Positions 44,502-54,721 of a DNA stretch of 64,000 nucleotides are shown in pieces. Position 1 is the stretch's first letter. Each line of letters opens with the position of its first letter. The position numbers and the translations under genes are program-made. The DNA comes from Talaromyces rugulosus. Taxonomy: Eukaryota; Ascomycota; Eurotiomycetes; Eurotiales; Trichocomaceae. The stretch spans positions 2,294,001 to 2,358,000 of the forward strand of contig NC_049566.1 in NCBI RefSeq assembly GCF_013368755.1. The letters run 5' to 3'. The notes under the pieces are model-generated. The model searched no databases. It was given only the letters and a program-made list of their open reading frames with translations, and was not told where the DNA came from.

Positions 44502-46186
44502 CTACACCCTCTCAAACCATATATACTTTCCCTCGCCCAACGAAGGCTCCAAGCCGATACCGAGCCGATCTGGTTTCCCGCTCGCCGCAACATGGAACTC
44601 GGCTGCATAATACGCATTACCCAATCCCGCGTTGTTCAGGCTTGCCAGGAAATAATTCGCAGAGACGTGCTTCAAGTCGACAATAGTGGGCAGCACATGG
44701 TTTTCTTCATTTGTACAGTCGGCACGCAACTTGCTGCCGGCCTCGACAAGCTCGAATGTTAGTGAGCCGTAGGCTGGATGAGTATATGTCCCCTCGAATG
44801 CGGAGATGGGCGGGGCGAGAGGGGTTGGTGGGTGATGGTTGTCGTCAGGGGAAAATGATTTGAATAGACGCTTGATCGCGTCGGCTGATGTTTCTGGATC
44901 CTTGGGTTCTTGTGGGGATTTGTCGTTGGGTGGAGGAATGGGGAGGTCCAAGACGCGGTGGAGGAGGTCTCGGTATAGCTTCTTATGCATAAAGCTAGCC
45001 CCAAGATTCGAGTTGGACATCATGACAAAGCCAAAATTCTTGCTCGGAATAAGGCCGACCAGAATGCATGTGCCAGGCCAACCGCCCGTGTGCCAGAAGT
45101 ACTGACATCCCTGGTAGTTGTCGACAAACCAGCCGAGCGCGTACAAATGCACGCAATCGAGATCCATGTTCATGTTCATTGCACCTCGGGACTGAATCGT
45201 GCGCGGCTGGAACACAGCATCATGCCCGTCTTGAGTCATGGGCGTTGACCGGCTAAGCAACGCTTTGATCCATTTCTCATACTCGAGCACAGTACTGACA
45301 ATCGCTCCCGTGCCTTCCATGGGTGCATAGTTGATATCCGGCTGAGGATTGTGCGTGTTCAATTCCTTGTTCCATTCGTATCCCTGGACCAGTCTGTCCT
45401 TGAGCCCGGGCGTCTTTTTCACCTGCTGGACATCGAAATATATATCTCGCATACCCAGAGGCTCCCAGATGCGCCGCTTGAGAAACGAGCCTAGTTTCTC
45501 GCCAGTCTTTTGCTCAAGCGCGTAGCTGATGGTGATAAACATGTAGTTATTGTAGTGAAACGTAGTGCGCGGCGCGTACGCCAGCGGCAAATGACGCAGA
45601 GCGCGAACTGCTTCTCGGATGGTTTCATGAGGGTGTGCAAGCTGAGTTCTGGGCCAGTGGTCTGGCAACCCAGTCCGGTGTGACAGGGCGTCTTCAAACG
45701 TGGTGTTTGCGGTGGCTTCGGGGTCGGCGAGGACGAAATCATCGCGAATCACAGACGAAACAGGTGTGTCCCATTTGAGCGGGGTCTCGCTGGACTTGGT
45801 ATCCTCGATGACTAGAGCGGTGGCAGCTGCAGTGAATGCCTTTGTTGTGCTGCATCCCATGAACAGGGAGTCGGTGGTCAGCGGTTTGTTGGGTAGTTCT
45901 GCAACTCCGTAGGCCTGTAACATCATCGTCAGTATAAATATAAATAAATATAAATTCAAATCAGCGTGGAAAGTTTAGTAGTATACTTTAGACCACGACT
46001 CCCCATTATGAACAACAGCAACAGCAAGACCGGGGACCTTCCATTTCTCCAGTTCCTCTGCAACCACGACGTCCCACCCATGTAGCGCGGCGGCCAGCAT
46101 TTTAGATAGATTGCTAGCAGGCGTTTCTTGAATTTCACATACCTATCGATGGCACTTTGCACAGAGGGAGGGAGTTCGGGTAGCAT
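44502..46186 (-). CDS. Serine beta-lactamase-like hydrolase (class C / esterase fold)
   Basis: Member of the fungal beta-lactamase/transpeptidase-like family; such enzymes act as esterases, transacylases or lactam hydrolases, and the substrate here is unknown. Exons 46186-46143, 46113-45987 and 45914-44502 give 527 aa in phase. The active-site set is complete: SxxK (STTK) with Ser79 and Lys82, YxN with Tyr178 and Asn180, and HTG at about 332-334. A lipocalin-like C-terminal domain (FEGTYTHPAYGSLTFEL) follows. There is no signal peptide, so it is probably cytosolic. It borders the MFS transporter and may belong to the same accessory cluster. Confidence 0.88.
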
Positions 46187-46976
46187 CGTTGTTACATGTG
46201 CAATGTTGTTGTTGGTGTTGGGAAAGCGGGGAAATGCATGTAAGCGGTCAGCGCGGAACGAGCAAATCGATAATGACTACAGTGGTATCAAAAATATAAC
46301 AAGCCAAGACAGTGACTGTACTAAAAGGGACCCCTTAGTGCAGATCTTGGCACTTTTGTTGGCCTAGAACATCACATTGTCTGGGGTGAGGCCACATAGA
46401 GTACGGAAATATTGGCATTCGGAGTTTCTTGTAGTTTCGTACCATGGCATCGGAACACACATCACCGCCGTGGATGATATCCTTGTTCAGCGGATATTCA
46501 GATGGCTTTGGCGATGAGATTCGAGTTTCTTCTTGTCGTCCATTTTTCCATCTCTGCTCAGCATCGTATTGCAGCGATGTCGCCTCCCTGGTCATTTTGT
46601 CCACACAGGCGTCAAGAGGGGTTTGCTTATCCTCAACTGAACTATGGTAGGCGAATCACGTCTTGCAGTGTGTAAAGAGATTGACGCTTCTCCTCTTAAA
46701 GGATTCAAACTCAGTACATGTTTCTTATTAAATTTGCTAGGTTAGAGCAATAATGATGACTCTCATAACCTATTGACAGCTGCACCAAAGGACTTTCAGT
46801 CTTTTGGGCAGTCAATCTATGGTTTATCCTTAGCGCCGCCAACATGTGTTATTCTGCTTTTCAGTCTATCTTATTATTATTACATTTTATTTCCAAACGC
46901 CGAAACAGTATTATATATTTTTCTTGTCACGAAGAAGTCGACCACTCGCAGAAGCAAGGAACGGAATGTCGATGCT
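46187..46976. other. Intergenic region with possible gene fragment and a quasi-palindrome
   Basis: About 790 bp between the beta-lactamase-like gene and the end of the MFS gene. On the minus strand, 46648-46335 reads like a coding exon (TPLDACVDKMTREATSLQYD; HGGDVCSDAMVRNYKKLRMP), but I recognise no family and find no partner exon. It could be a relic. The quasi-palindrome at 46321-46339 is listed on its own. Confidence 0.4.
46321..46339. repeat. Quasi-palindrome ACTAAAAGGG...CCCTTAGT, copy 1
   Basis: The site reads ACTAAAAGGGACCCCTTAGT (from 46320) and nearly equals its own reverse complement. A closely similar site occurs at 54175-54195. The flanks of the two copies do not match. The two copies lie outside the MFS-regulator-SDR gene trio. 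They might be transposon footprints or short regulatory palindromes. Confidence 0.55.
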
Positions 46977-48885
46977 CTAAAGAACAGGCTGGTTGAATCG
47001 GCTTTTGGCTCGAATTTGAGGTCCATACCGATAGAAGATATAACTACCCCCAAAAGTACATTAGTAACAAGTCTTGTTTGCATTTCTCACTACATGACTC
47101 ACGGAAATGGAAGCATAGCGACGGTCAAAAAAGCGAGAAATGATGTCGCCCATTGGTATCCAAGGGCCTCATACACTATAGACAACAATGACTGTCAGCC
47201 ACATGATCGACCTTAGAATTGATTGTAAGATGAAGAGACTTGCTTTGGATTCCAAAGAGAGGGAATGCTGCGGCAAAGCTGCTTCGAAGGAACGCATTGG
47301 CCGCTAATGCACTTGCTGCGTATAATGGATACGCATCGACAAGGAAGGTGATTACGCCTTGGAAGACGAGAAAGACGCTAAGTATATACACTCAGTACGG
47401 GCTGTAACTTGTAATTCGGGGGTGATTCAGAGCGTGTACTTACCCACAACCGAAGAAGACGCTTCCAATAATGGGCATAATCCAATGAACCTGCAGGGAG
47501 TTAGAGATATTTGGATACCTTGGACGTAAAGACAAAGCCTCTCTACTCACTGATGCAGTACTGCTCCAGCCAAACCAAAACAGTCCAACTGTGATAAGAG
47601 GAGCACCGAGTATTGCTAGCGGAAGTCGAAATTCTGGAAGAAACACCTCCTTTTCATCGGATGACTTTGTTCGAACTAGTCTCTTTAGATTCCACCTCCA
47701 GAGAGGATCGAGGGCAACACCAAGGAACGTGCCAATAAGTTGACCGAGGAACGTCAACCCGATCTGCCATAAATTGAATCCATACAAGTTTGAGAAAACC
47801 AAAGGGAACGCACCGAAGAAAAGGTACAGGGTTCCGATTATAATCGCAGTGTATACGCAAAGACACAGACACATTGGCTCCAAAAACAGCAAGAGGAACG
47901 GGCGGTACATTGACCTCAACAAGGCTTGCTGCATTGATACCGCCTGAGGCTGTAAAACAGCAGCATCAGCTCCAGCACCAGTATCACATTCAGCTGAAGC
48001 GGCGTGTCGGCGGAGTGCCTTCTTGCGTAGAAGAACGGGAGCATATGTCTCTTTCATGAAGATGATGGTAACAAGCCAGAGTGACGAACTCCAGATGATG
48101 ATCACATAGAACGACCAGCGCCTAACAATTGATAAGCTTGTTGCCGCACAAAGTCCCCAGCATCGAGTCAACTTGCTTACCACGAGGTGAATGAGTTGAT
48201 GAATCCACCAATAAGTGGTCCGAGGACAGGCCCGGCAAACGGCGTTGCGGTGTATACCATCATTGGAAGCTGCAGTGTTTCACGAGTGAACAGGTCGCCG
48301 ATGGTACCTCCAGCCACGCTCTGAAATGCGGCACTTGACAGGCCACCCAGCATTCGGCCAGCGAGCATCGTTCCGAAATTATCGGCTGCTGCACATGGAA
48401 TGAGCCATATCGTAAACAGAGCCAGGGAAACAAAGTATATTGGGCGTCGTCCATAGAACTAGAAGATGTCAGTTTCTATTCAAGAACATATATAGCAGAA
48501 TATACTGCGGATTACCTCGGAGATAGGGGCAACAAACATAGGCCCAACGCCCATGCCAAAGATGAACAGGGATAACCCTACAGTAGCGACTAACTCTGAT
48601 ATATGAAACTGGACTGTGATTTGGTTGTAGATGGACGAGTACAATGCTGAGGTACATGTTCTGCAGGTCGAAATTTGTTAAGCATGGTATTTTCAAATGC
48701 TTCTCGAGGCTGCGAGCTTACACACAGAGTGAACTAGACGAAACAGTAATGACTATGACCCATTTTCGCCAAGTGGCAAAGTTTTTAGGGTTCTCTGGAT
48801 CATCTGGACCATCCCAGTCGGCAAGAAGATCATTTTTCTCGCCAATTTTCTTCTCGGTTGACGAGATCGGGGCAGACGAAGACAT
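46977..48885 (-). CDS. MFS drug:H+ antiporter-1 type transporter
   Basis: Plasma-membrane transporter of the DHA1 family (polyamine/drug type); substrate unknown. Eight exons in phase: 48885-48722, 48660-48516, 48458-48181, 48121-47551, 47490-47444, 47377-47244, 47175-47103 and 47043-46977, giving 492 aa. The intron after 47244 starts with GCAAGT and ends with AG, a GC-AG intron; it restores FGIQMYEALGYQWA. Family features: DWDGPDDPENPKNFATWRKW before the first helix, FGRRP-like motif A as FYGRRPIYFV, the central loop MKETYAPVLLRKKA, and FLVDAYPLYAASALAAN in the second half. Twelve membrane segments are expected. The upstream region carries a CGG-type inverted repeat that may bind the neighbouring regulator. 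Confidence 0.9.
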
Positions 48886-49031
48886 TGCTGGTCAAAGATA
48901 GTTTTATTATTTAGTACTACATGAAGATATGACTTGTTTGTATATATACATGTTCCCAAATTGTGTATATGTCAGCTCAGAATTCATTGTAGCGAAAATA
49001 TTCTCCTTGATATGAGAAAACCTCCTTTCGG

Positions 49032-49075
49032 TTCCGCTTCCGCCTATAATTACCTATCGTACTGCGGAAGCGGAA
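49032..49075. promoter_or_regulatory. Inverted repeat of CGG-N3-CGG sites in the MFS promoter
   Basis: A perfect 12-bp inverted repeat, arms TTCCGCTTCCGC (49032-49043) and GCGGAAGCGGAA (49064-49075), with a 20-bp AT-rich spacer. Each arm holds CGG-AAG-CGG, the type of half-site pair bound by Zn2Cys6 dimers. It lies about 150-190 bp before the MFS start codon. The 14-mer GGTTCCGCTTCCGC, from 49030, is repeated exactly in the SDR promoter. Confidence 0.7.
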
Positions 49076-49173
49076 GGACGATTGCTAACCAGAGATCCGC
49101 TTTAATTGTCTGTCACTTTGTAATATTATTATTTAATTATAATGACCGAATTTTTTTCAAAGACACTAAGAGA

Positions 49174-51599
49174 TCACGTATTCCAGAATAGTGGATTCAG
49201 TGCCTCAGATAGTTCGTTCGCGTTACTCCACTCAGGCGCGGTAGAATGTTCCCACGACGGTTTCTCAGTGAGGCGGCTTTCAAATTCATTACTCTCATTA
49301 TTATTACCCTGGTCGGAGTGAACAGTTGTGCGAGGGAGATACATCCCAATTTCCTCCAGCAGATTGGTCAGTTCGGCACTCATTCCAGTCCCGGTCATTG
49401 GAACATCGGCCTCGTCCTTGCCCTCTACAGGAAGATGTTGTGGCTGAATATCAGCGTTATGAGGTGTAGTTGCTCTTGAGGTTTGATATCTCTTGACAGG
49501 AGATAGGACACCGAGCCTCTCACCAACCTCCCGGAGATCTTGAACGGCTTTCCACAGTCGTTTTGCAACTCTCGACTTGGTGTTCAAGACCTTGACGATC
49601 TCGAGAGCCATAAAGACCTCCTCTTGAACACAGGCACAAAAGTCCGCCGGATCATGAAAACATGCCAAAAAGATAATTGCCAAAGAAGACAGCACAAAAA
49701 AATTGAACAGCGTCTGCTGAGTTTTGTAAGAATTGGTAGCTTTATGCGTCTGATATAGGACACGAATTGTGTCTTTTGCAAGGTGCACACATAACACTGC
49801 CTGTGGCATATTCTGCGTGATATTGGCGTATCCATAGAGAATAGGCCGATAGATCAAGATGCGCATGATATTTCCCCGGACATACATTTGGATTTGGAGT
49901 TGTCTGGGAACCGTATTGAGTCCAACCATGACGCTGTATGGGTTCGGGCACTTGAGAGATTCTGGCAACCGTTCGTACCATTGGAGGACCTGTGAATCGA
50001 GATTTTCCATGCAATCCCTTCGTAGTTTCGAGATTTCCCCTGTTCCAAGACCGGAATACCAGACTTTGGAACTAATTCGACAGTATGGAATCATAGCCTT
50101 GAGATAGATATAGGAATCGTCCTGGTGAAAAACGTTGGCATCTAACTTCAATTCAAAGAAACTCTTTGGTTCATATTTCGGGTGCTACATACCGGCTCCG
50201 GAAGAGAAGGGTCAATATCGTCTTCATATATCGAAAAGGGTAACCCAGTGCCAAAGCTCCAACGGCGATCCAAGGCAAAAACCGACCAGAATAGGACCAG
50301 GGCAGATCGAGAGTTTTCTTCATCGAACTTTGAGTATCCCTGCGTATGATGTAGTCCCAGCTCAAGACATTGTCTCGCGGCAATGCCGACAGTGCGCCAA
50401 GCCAGTCTTTCGTCTTCATCTGCATAGAAATGATACCGAGCCTATATTATTTCAGACACTGTACCGTGGGGAAAATTCAAACGAGTGGCAACTTACTGCT
50501 AAAACAAGAGTACTGATACTTGTGAGAGATATTGGGGCCCATATCTTCTTTTCCAAATTATTCCTGATCGAATGGAATAATGACCTACCCAGCTCGCTCT
50601 CTCCGGCGCTCTCTCTCATCAGAGATATTGCTATCACAAGTACGATGATATCTTTGTCATCACCCGCGCTCATCCAGCTTCCCTTCGCATCCTCGACTGT
50701 TCTGAGAGCTTCAATGTGGTTCATAATCTTATCCATGTCCAGAAGAGGATACATGATATTGGTCTCTTCTGCAAACACCTTGCACAAGCGTAGCGCTTCT
50801 TCCCATGAAATGAGACCGAGAGGGTTTCGTATATGTTGCGGTACTTCAGGATCGTCATCCGCTGAATAGTAGTCAAGGGGGTTATCGTCGCCGGTTGACT
50901 CAGTCATTAGCCCCATGGATTGCAAATTGCCTCGCGCAATATCAAATGTGAAAGCAGTGCCTGCAGGACCGTGGTATAGGCAATCTTTTCGATGCGGGGC
51001 ACTGCTTGTATCTGAATTCATGATAGGCGCGGGACCCTGCCTCTCCCCAGATCCAGGAGTATCGTGCTCATTCTTGGATTCGGAATCTCGATGTTCTGTG
51101 GCTTGCTTCAATTGTGCGGATACAGCTTCTAATTCTACCTGAAGTGAAGTGATCTGGGATCTCAGACTTGTTATATCCCTAAAGCATGGTTAAAAGCCTA
51201 TTCGTATCAGGGAGGTGCATAGATAGTACAATGATTCTGGGGCATCTAAGCCTGTTGGCGGCCTTGGCTTCATATTAGTGACATAATGACCTGCATTTCA
51301 CTTAGTCTCTATTAATTAAGCCGAGGATGGCCCACGGACAAGTCAAATCCAGATTCCCACACCGACGACACGGTTGTTGCCCATTGCATTTGACCTTGCG
51401 TCTTCTGCATTCCTCACTGCCATTGTTAGCACTAGCGCTCACCGGGTGTTGACATGCAACCACACCATGCATTTTGAGTATAAGGCTTCCGTCGCCCTTT
51501 GCTACACGGTTAATAAGCGTGTATTCAATAAAAAGAAAAGGGGGGGGGGGTTCGGCCGGCATACGGTTGTCCAGCTGGACTTGCTAGCTGACTTGCCAT
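49174..51599 (-). CDS. Zn2Cys6 transcription factor (fungal-specific)
   Basis: Probable pathway-specific activator of the neighbouring genes. Six exons in phase: 51599-51565, 51501-51466, 51416-51336, 51178-50497, 50441-50193 and 50145-49174, giving 684 aa. The DNA-binding cluster CEECRRRKVKC...CRRC...C starts at Cys24 with spacing C-2-C-6-C-5-C-2-C-6-C, preceded by the basic KGRRKPYTQNA. The codon of the first Cys is split by a 49-bp intron with a GCTAAC branch point. A linker coiled coil (LRSQITSLQVELEAVSAQL) follows. The middle-homology region carries SWEEALRLCKVFAEETNIMYPLLD, then ARYHFYADEDERLAWRTVGIAARQCLELGLH and the RSALVLFWSVFALDRRWSFGTGLPF block. The first three exons are short and were found by requiring phase and the cluster. 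Confidence 0.88.
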
Positions 51600-52384
51600 G
51601 TTTTCTCTCTGGAGGTCTTATTTCAGGTATGGATCTTCGCTTTCCAGGTTTCTTCCGATGATAAATAGTAATCTCCCCCAGGCAGATACCTCTAGCGCTA
51701 TGAATTTGCTTGATCTGGGAACTCTGCCAACTCCGAAAATATCTCTTGATGAATTTATAATGGTTGGTAATGTCTCCATATGCTCATGAACGGTTGTGTC
51801 ACATTTCGAATATGCTGTTGAGGATATAGAAAGAGGTGAAATTGCCTTGTATCGGACAAAAGAATTCGACGTTTCTGCAAGGCTTAGAACGAGTTGGCTC
51901 CGAGAACAAAAGTCAAAACAACTTGGAAGGTGACCACATGGATTAGTCAGCCACATACCGGAGATTTCTGTACATTTCGGATGTCCATATAAGAAAAAAG
52001 TAGTGAGAAACAAGTCTATATTTGTTACTTATGATAATGCGACATCTGACCGCCATGGGCTGAAGAAATTTCTTTTATCCATTCAATCATTGAGTACAAA
52101 TCGACGACTAGTGAAATGTACTTGCCCGAACCACACATTTCCGCGGATTACAATACTAGCCCTAGAAAGTCAAAGTAGATTTCCAAGTTTTGAGAAGTTA
52201 AACTTCCTGGACGTGTGTGTGGACTTTTAGCAAAACACCCACAAGTCAATTATTAGTACTAAGATCAAATGAAGGGCTGTTCTTTACACCTCATAGGGCA
52301 ACACCGTTCAACATACAACCTTCAATGTCATGTCTTTAAAGTCCTAGTGTCATGGATACATGTATAGCACGGTAAATTTCCCAC
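51600..52384. other. Intergenic region, no gene seen
   Basis: About 785 bp between the regulator start and the SDR stop, both on the minus strand. It should hold the regulator's promoter. No CGG-N3-CGG site like those of the MFS and SDR promoters is seen here. Open frames lack protein character. Confidence 0.45.
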
Positions 52385-53542
52385 TTAAGATATCCCCAGA
52401 GCTTTAGCCTCCACATCAACTGCCTCGGAAACAGATTCCCACAGGCCTGGTTGGCGTGGTTCCCAGCCAAGTCGACGAATGCGCGCTCCAATTCCCAGTG
52501 AGTTTACTCCCCAAATCGCAGGCCCTGGTGTAGGATCCCCTCGAATCTGCAAGCACTCTTCTACAGAGAGCGGCTCAACATCGGTGGTTTTCAGATAACC
52601 CTTCTCGAACGCATCTGTCGCAACGGCCTTGGCTACGTCTTTCCAGACATGTTGCCCGTTTTCGACAAAGTAGTAGCCATCTGCGTTCCAATCTGCCTTT
52701 CCACCCCCTTTCAAGGCTTCCTCCACAAGAAGAACGTACGCATCCGCCAAATCAGCGACGTGGACGTGCCTCCACTCGTTCTCTCCCTGACGGACAGTCA
52801 GTGCTTTCCCCCTGCGTAGAGAAGCGTTTGCCAGCTCTGGCAACTGAACACTGCGTTTCCTAACTGGACCAATGCCGGTGCCGTAAATCGTAGGTGGGCA
52901 GACGATCGCTGTCTTAATTTTGGGATGTTCGACCGGGTCGCCGGTGGCTGCATCAATCACGATCTTATCGATATTGCGATGCCAACGATCGATCGAGAAT
53001 GATGTGATTACCTTAATGTCGTCAATGTCGTCGTACACCCTGTCAGGGGGGAGGCCATAGTCCTGAGAGGGATCTCCCAGTATACCCGTTCCTGAGGTAT
53101 GAATAAGAAATCCCTGTGGACTACCTGCTGGTTTAGACCTGATGCCATTGATAATTGCAGTAACTGCGACAGGATGATCTGCGGAGGCGCATTCTAGATA
53201 CATAAACGTGATCATTAGCGAGGTGCCATTGGGGGGTGGGGGATTGGTCAGGCATACGAAGTACTATGTCTGCTTCAGCGCTTTGCTTTTCTAGTATCTC
53301 CACACTGTCAAGGTCGCCTATGGTAGTTTTGACATGTGACAAAACAGACTTGACAATTTCTGCTTGTCCTAGGTTACGGACAAGGGCAACAATCTCCAAT
53401 TCAGGGTATTTCCGTGTCAGATGGACCACGGTCTGGCCACCAATGTATCCCGTGATCCCTGTACTGTCTCTAGTCAACACCCCAAGGTCTCCATCTACAT
53501 TGGACATGGAAGACACACATACACAAAAACTCTTGGAGCCAT
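52385..53542 (-). CDS. Extended SDR, NAD-dependent epimerase/dehydratase type
   Basis: NAD(P)-binding oxidoreductase or epimerase of the fungal YLL056C-like group; substrate unknown. Exons 53542-53523, 53463-53258 and 53193-52385 give 344 aa in phase. The Rossmann motif VTGITGYIGGQTV stands at residues 7-19 and was restored by splicing out a 59-bp intron after codon 6. Other features are GFLIHTSGTGILGD, CPPTIYGTG and WRHVHVADLADAYV. At the place of the usual Tyr-x3-Lys I read HRNIDK, so the canonical Tyr is missing, a feature of several related fungal SDRs. Upstream, the same 14-mer as before the MFS gene suggests common control. Confidence 0.88.
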
Positions 53543-53713
53543 AGCGACGAAAGAAAGATAGTTGATATGTCTGTCCTGTTCATGTTGGCAGACAAAATGC
53601 CATGCTTTTATAGCCAATAAACCCCGGAAATGAATGTGTAGTTTTCCGGATTACCAATGACTTTTAATCTAAAGACCATACGTAGCTAACCCTAAAAGTC
53701 CATTACTGTATTA

Positions 53714-53730
53714 GGTTCCGCTTCCGCGGA
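53714..53730. promoter_or_regulatory. CGG-N3-CGG site in the SDR promoter
   Basis: GGTTCCGCTTCCGC, identical to 49030-49043 in the MFS promoter, followed by GGA. On the opposite strand it reads GCGGAAGCGGAA. It lies about 170-190 bp from the SDR start, nearly the same distance as in the MFS promoter. Confidence 0.65.
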
Positions 53731-54174
53731 CGATGTACGTAAGGCGACCCTGTCCGGATCATCATTGAATAGAAGCCAACTGATGAGGATTGGCTGTGCT
53801 GAGTAAGGAATCTGTCAGTTAAACAAAAACGACTCGTGATACCACTGTAATACCGTGCAACGACCCGATATATGCTATGAGCTTCTAGCCGCTTCCCAAT
53901 CCGCAACTGCAGAGAATTTGCCCCTCGTGAATGTGCCAAGTAAAACCCTAAACCCAAAGTCATTATTCCGCATGTCCAGAAAACGGCCAGAACTGATGCC
54001 GGCGTTTCTTATCACTTCGCGATGTGGAATCTGATCATTGGAGCCACAAGGACCATTGGATGGCGAATCAACCAGAAAGAGTACTGGAAGGGGAGCAAGC
54101 CTCAGTCGCGCACAATCCAGAGCGAGATCACGTTCGATCGACACATGGTCTTCTCAAACTTTTATTACCACTAC

Positions 54175-54195
54175 ACTAAAAAGGGTTCCCTTAGT
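54175..54195. repeat. Quasi-palindrome ACTAAAAAGGG...CCCTTAGT, copy 2
   Basis: The near-palindrome ACTAAAAAGGGTTCCCTTAG followed by T resembles the copy at 46320-46339; both follow the pattern ACTAAAA-GGG-CCC-TTAGT with small changes. It lies between the SDR and lactonase genes. Confidence 0.55.
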
Positions 54196-54721
54196 GGGGA
54201 TTTTGTACCTGGTTGACAAGTTATTTTCTATGCAATCTCTTGGCATTTAAACTTAGAAAATTATATACATATTAAACATTTGTAATGGTAAGTGTGTAGA
54301 TGTTTTGTAGCGTTGCAACACCACGCAATGTTGCCACAACGTTGCAAAACTGTAAACTGGTATTGTCTATACAGAAAAGACTGTGTAATTTGATGTTATC
54401 ATACTTTCCCTCCCTGGTTTTGCTTTCTCATCCCCTCCTCCGCTCAATTGGACGATTACAGATACAGCTCGTATATTAAACACGCTGATGGTAGAAGTCC
54501 TGGGATATGAAACCTACGCAATACACGGAACGGACTGGGGTAGCGCTGTTTGATGCCCTATAATATGTACAACAATCTCATGTTCTCCGAAGCGGAGCAG
54601 GTAGAAGAGAAGTATCTTTTCTGACTCGAGGAACGTTCCCTTCCTTTTCTCTTTGTGGAAAGAACCATCTAATAAACATAGCAATGCACTGGTGCTTTTG
54701 TTCCAACATCAAATTTGTCAC

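Larger units (their letters stand above)
53543..54721. other. Intergenic region with regulatory site and quasi-palindrome
   Basis: About 1.2 kb between two minus-strand genes. Apart from the two sites described separately it contains an area near 54300-54345 with several CGTTGCA/GTTGCCACAACGTTGC-like repeats. No gene is supported. Confidence 0.45.

Noticed and set aside
46773..47216. Plus-strand frame of 147 codons with a hydrophobic start
   Set aside because: It overlaps the last exons and introns of the MFS gene, whose splicing restores family motifs; the frame is best explained as antisense.
51540..51550. Run of ten or eleven G as a possible assembly error
   Set aside because: It lies inside the first intron of the regulator in my model, so a change in its length would not affect the protein.
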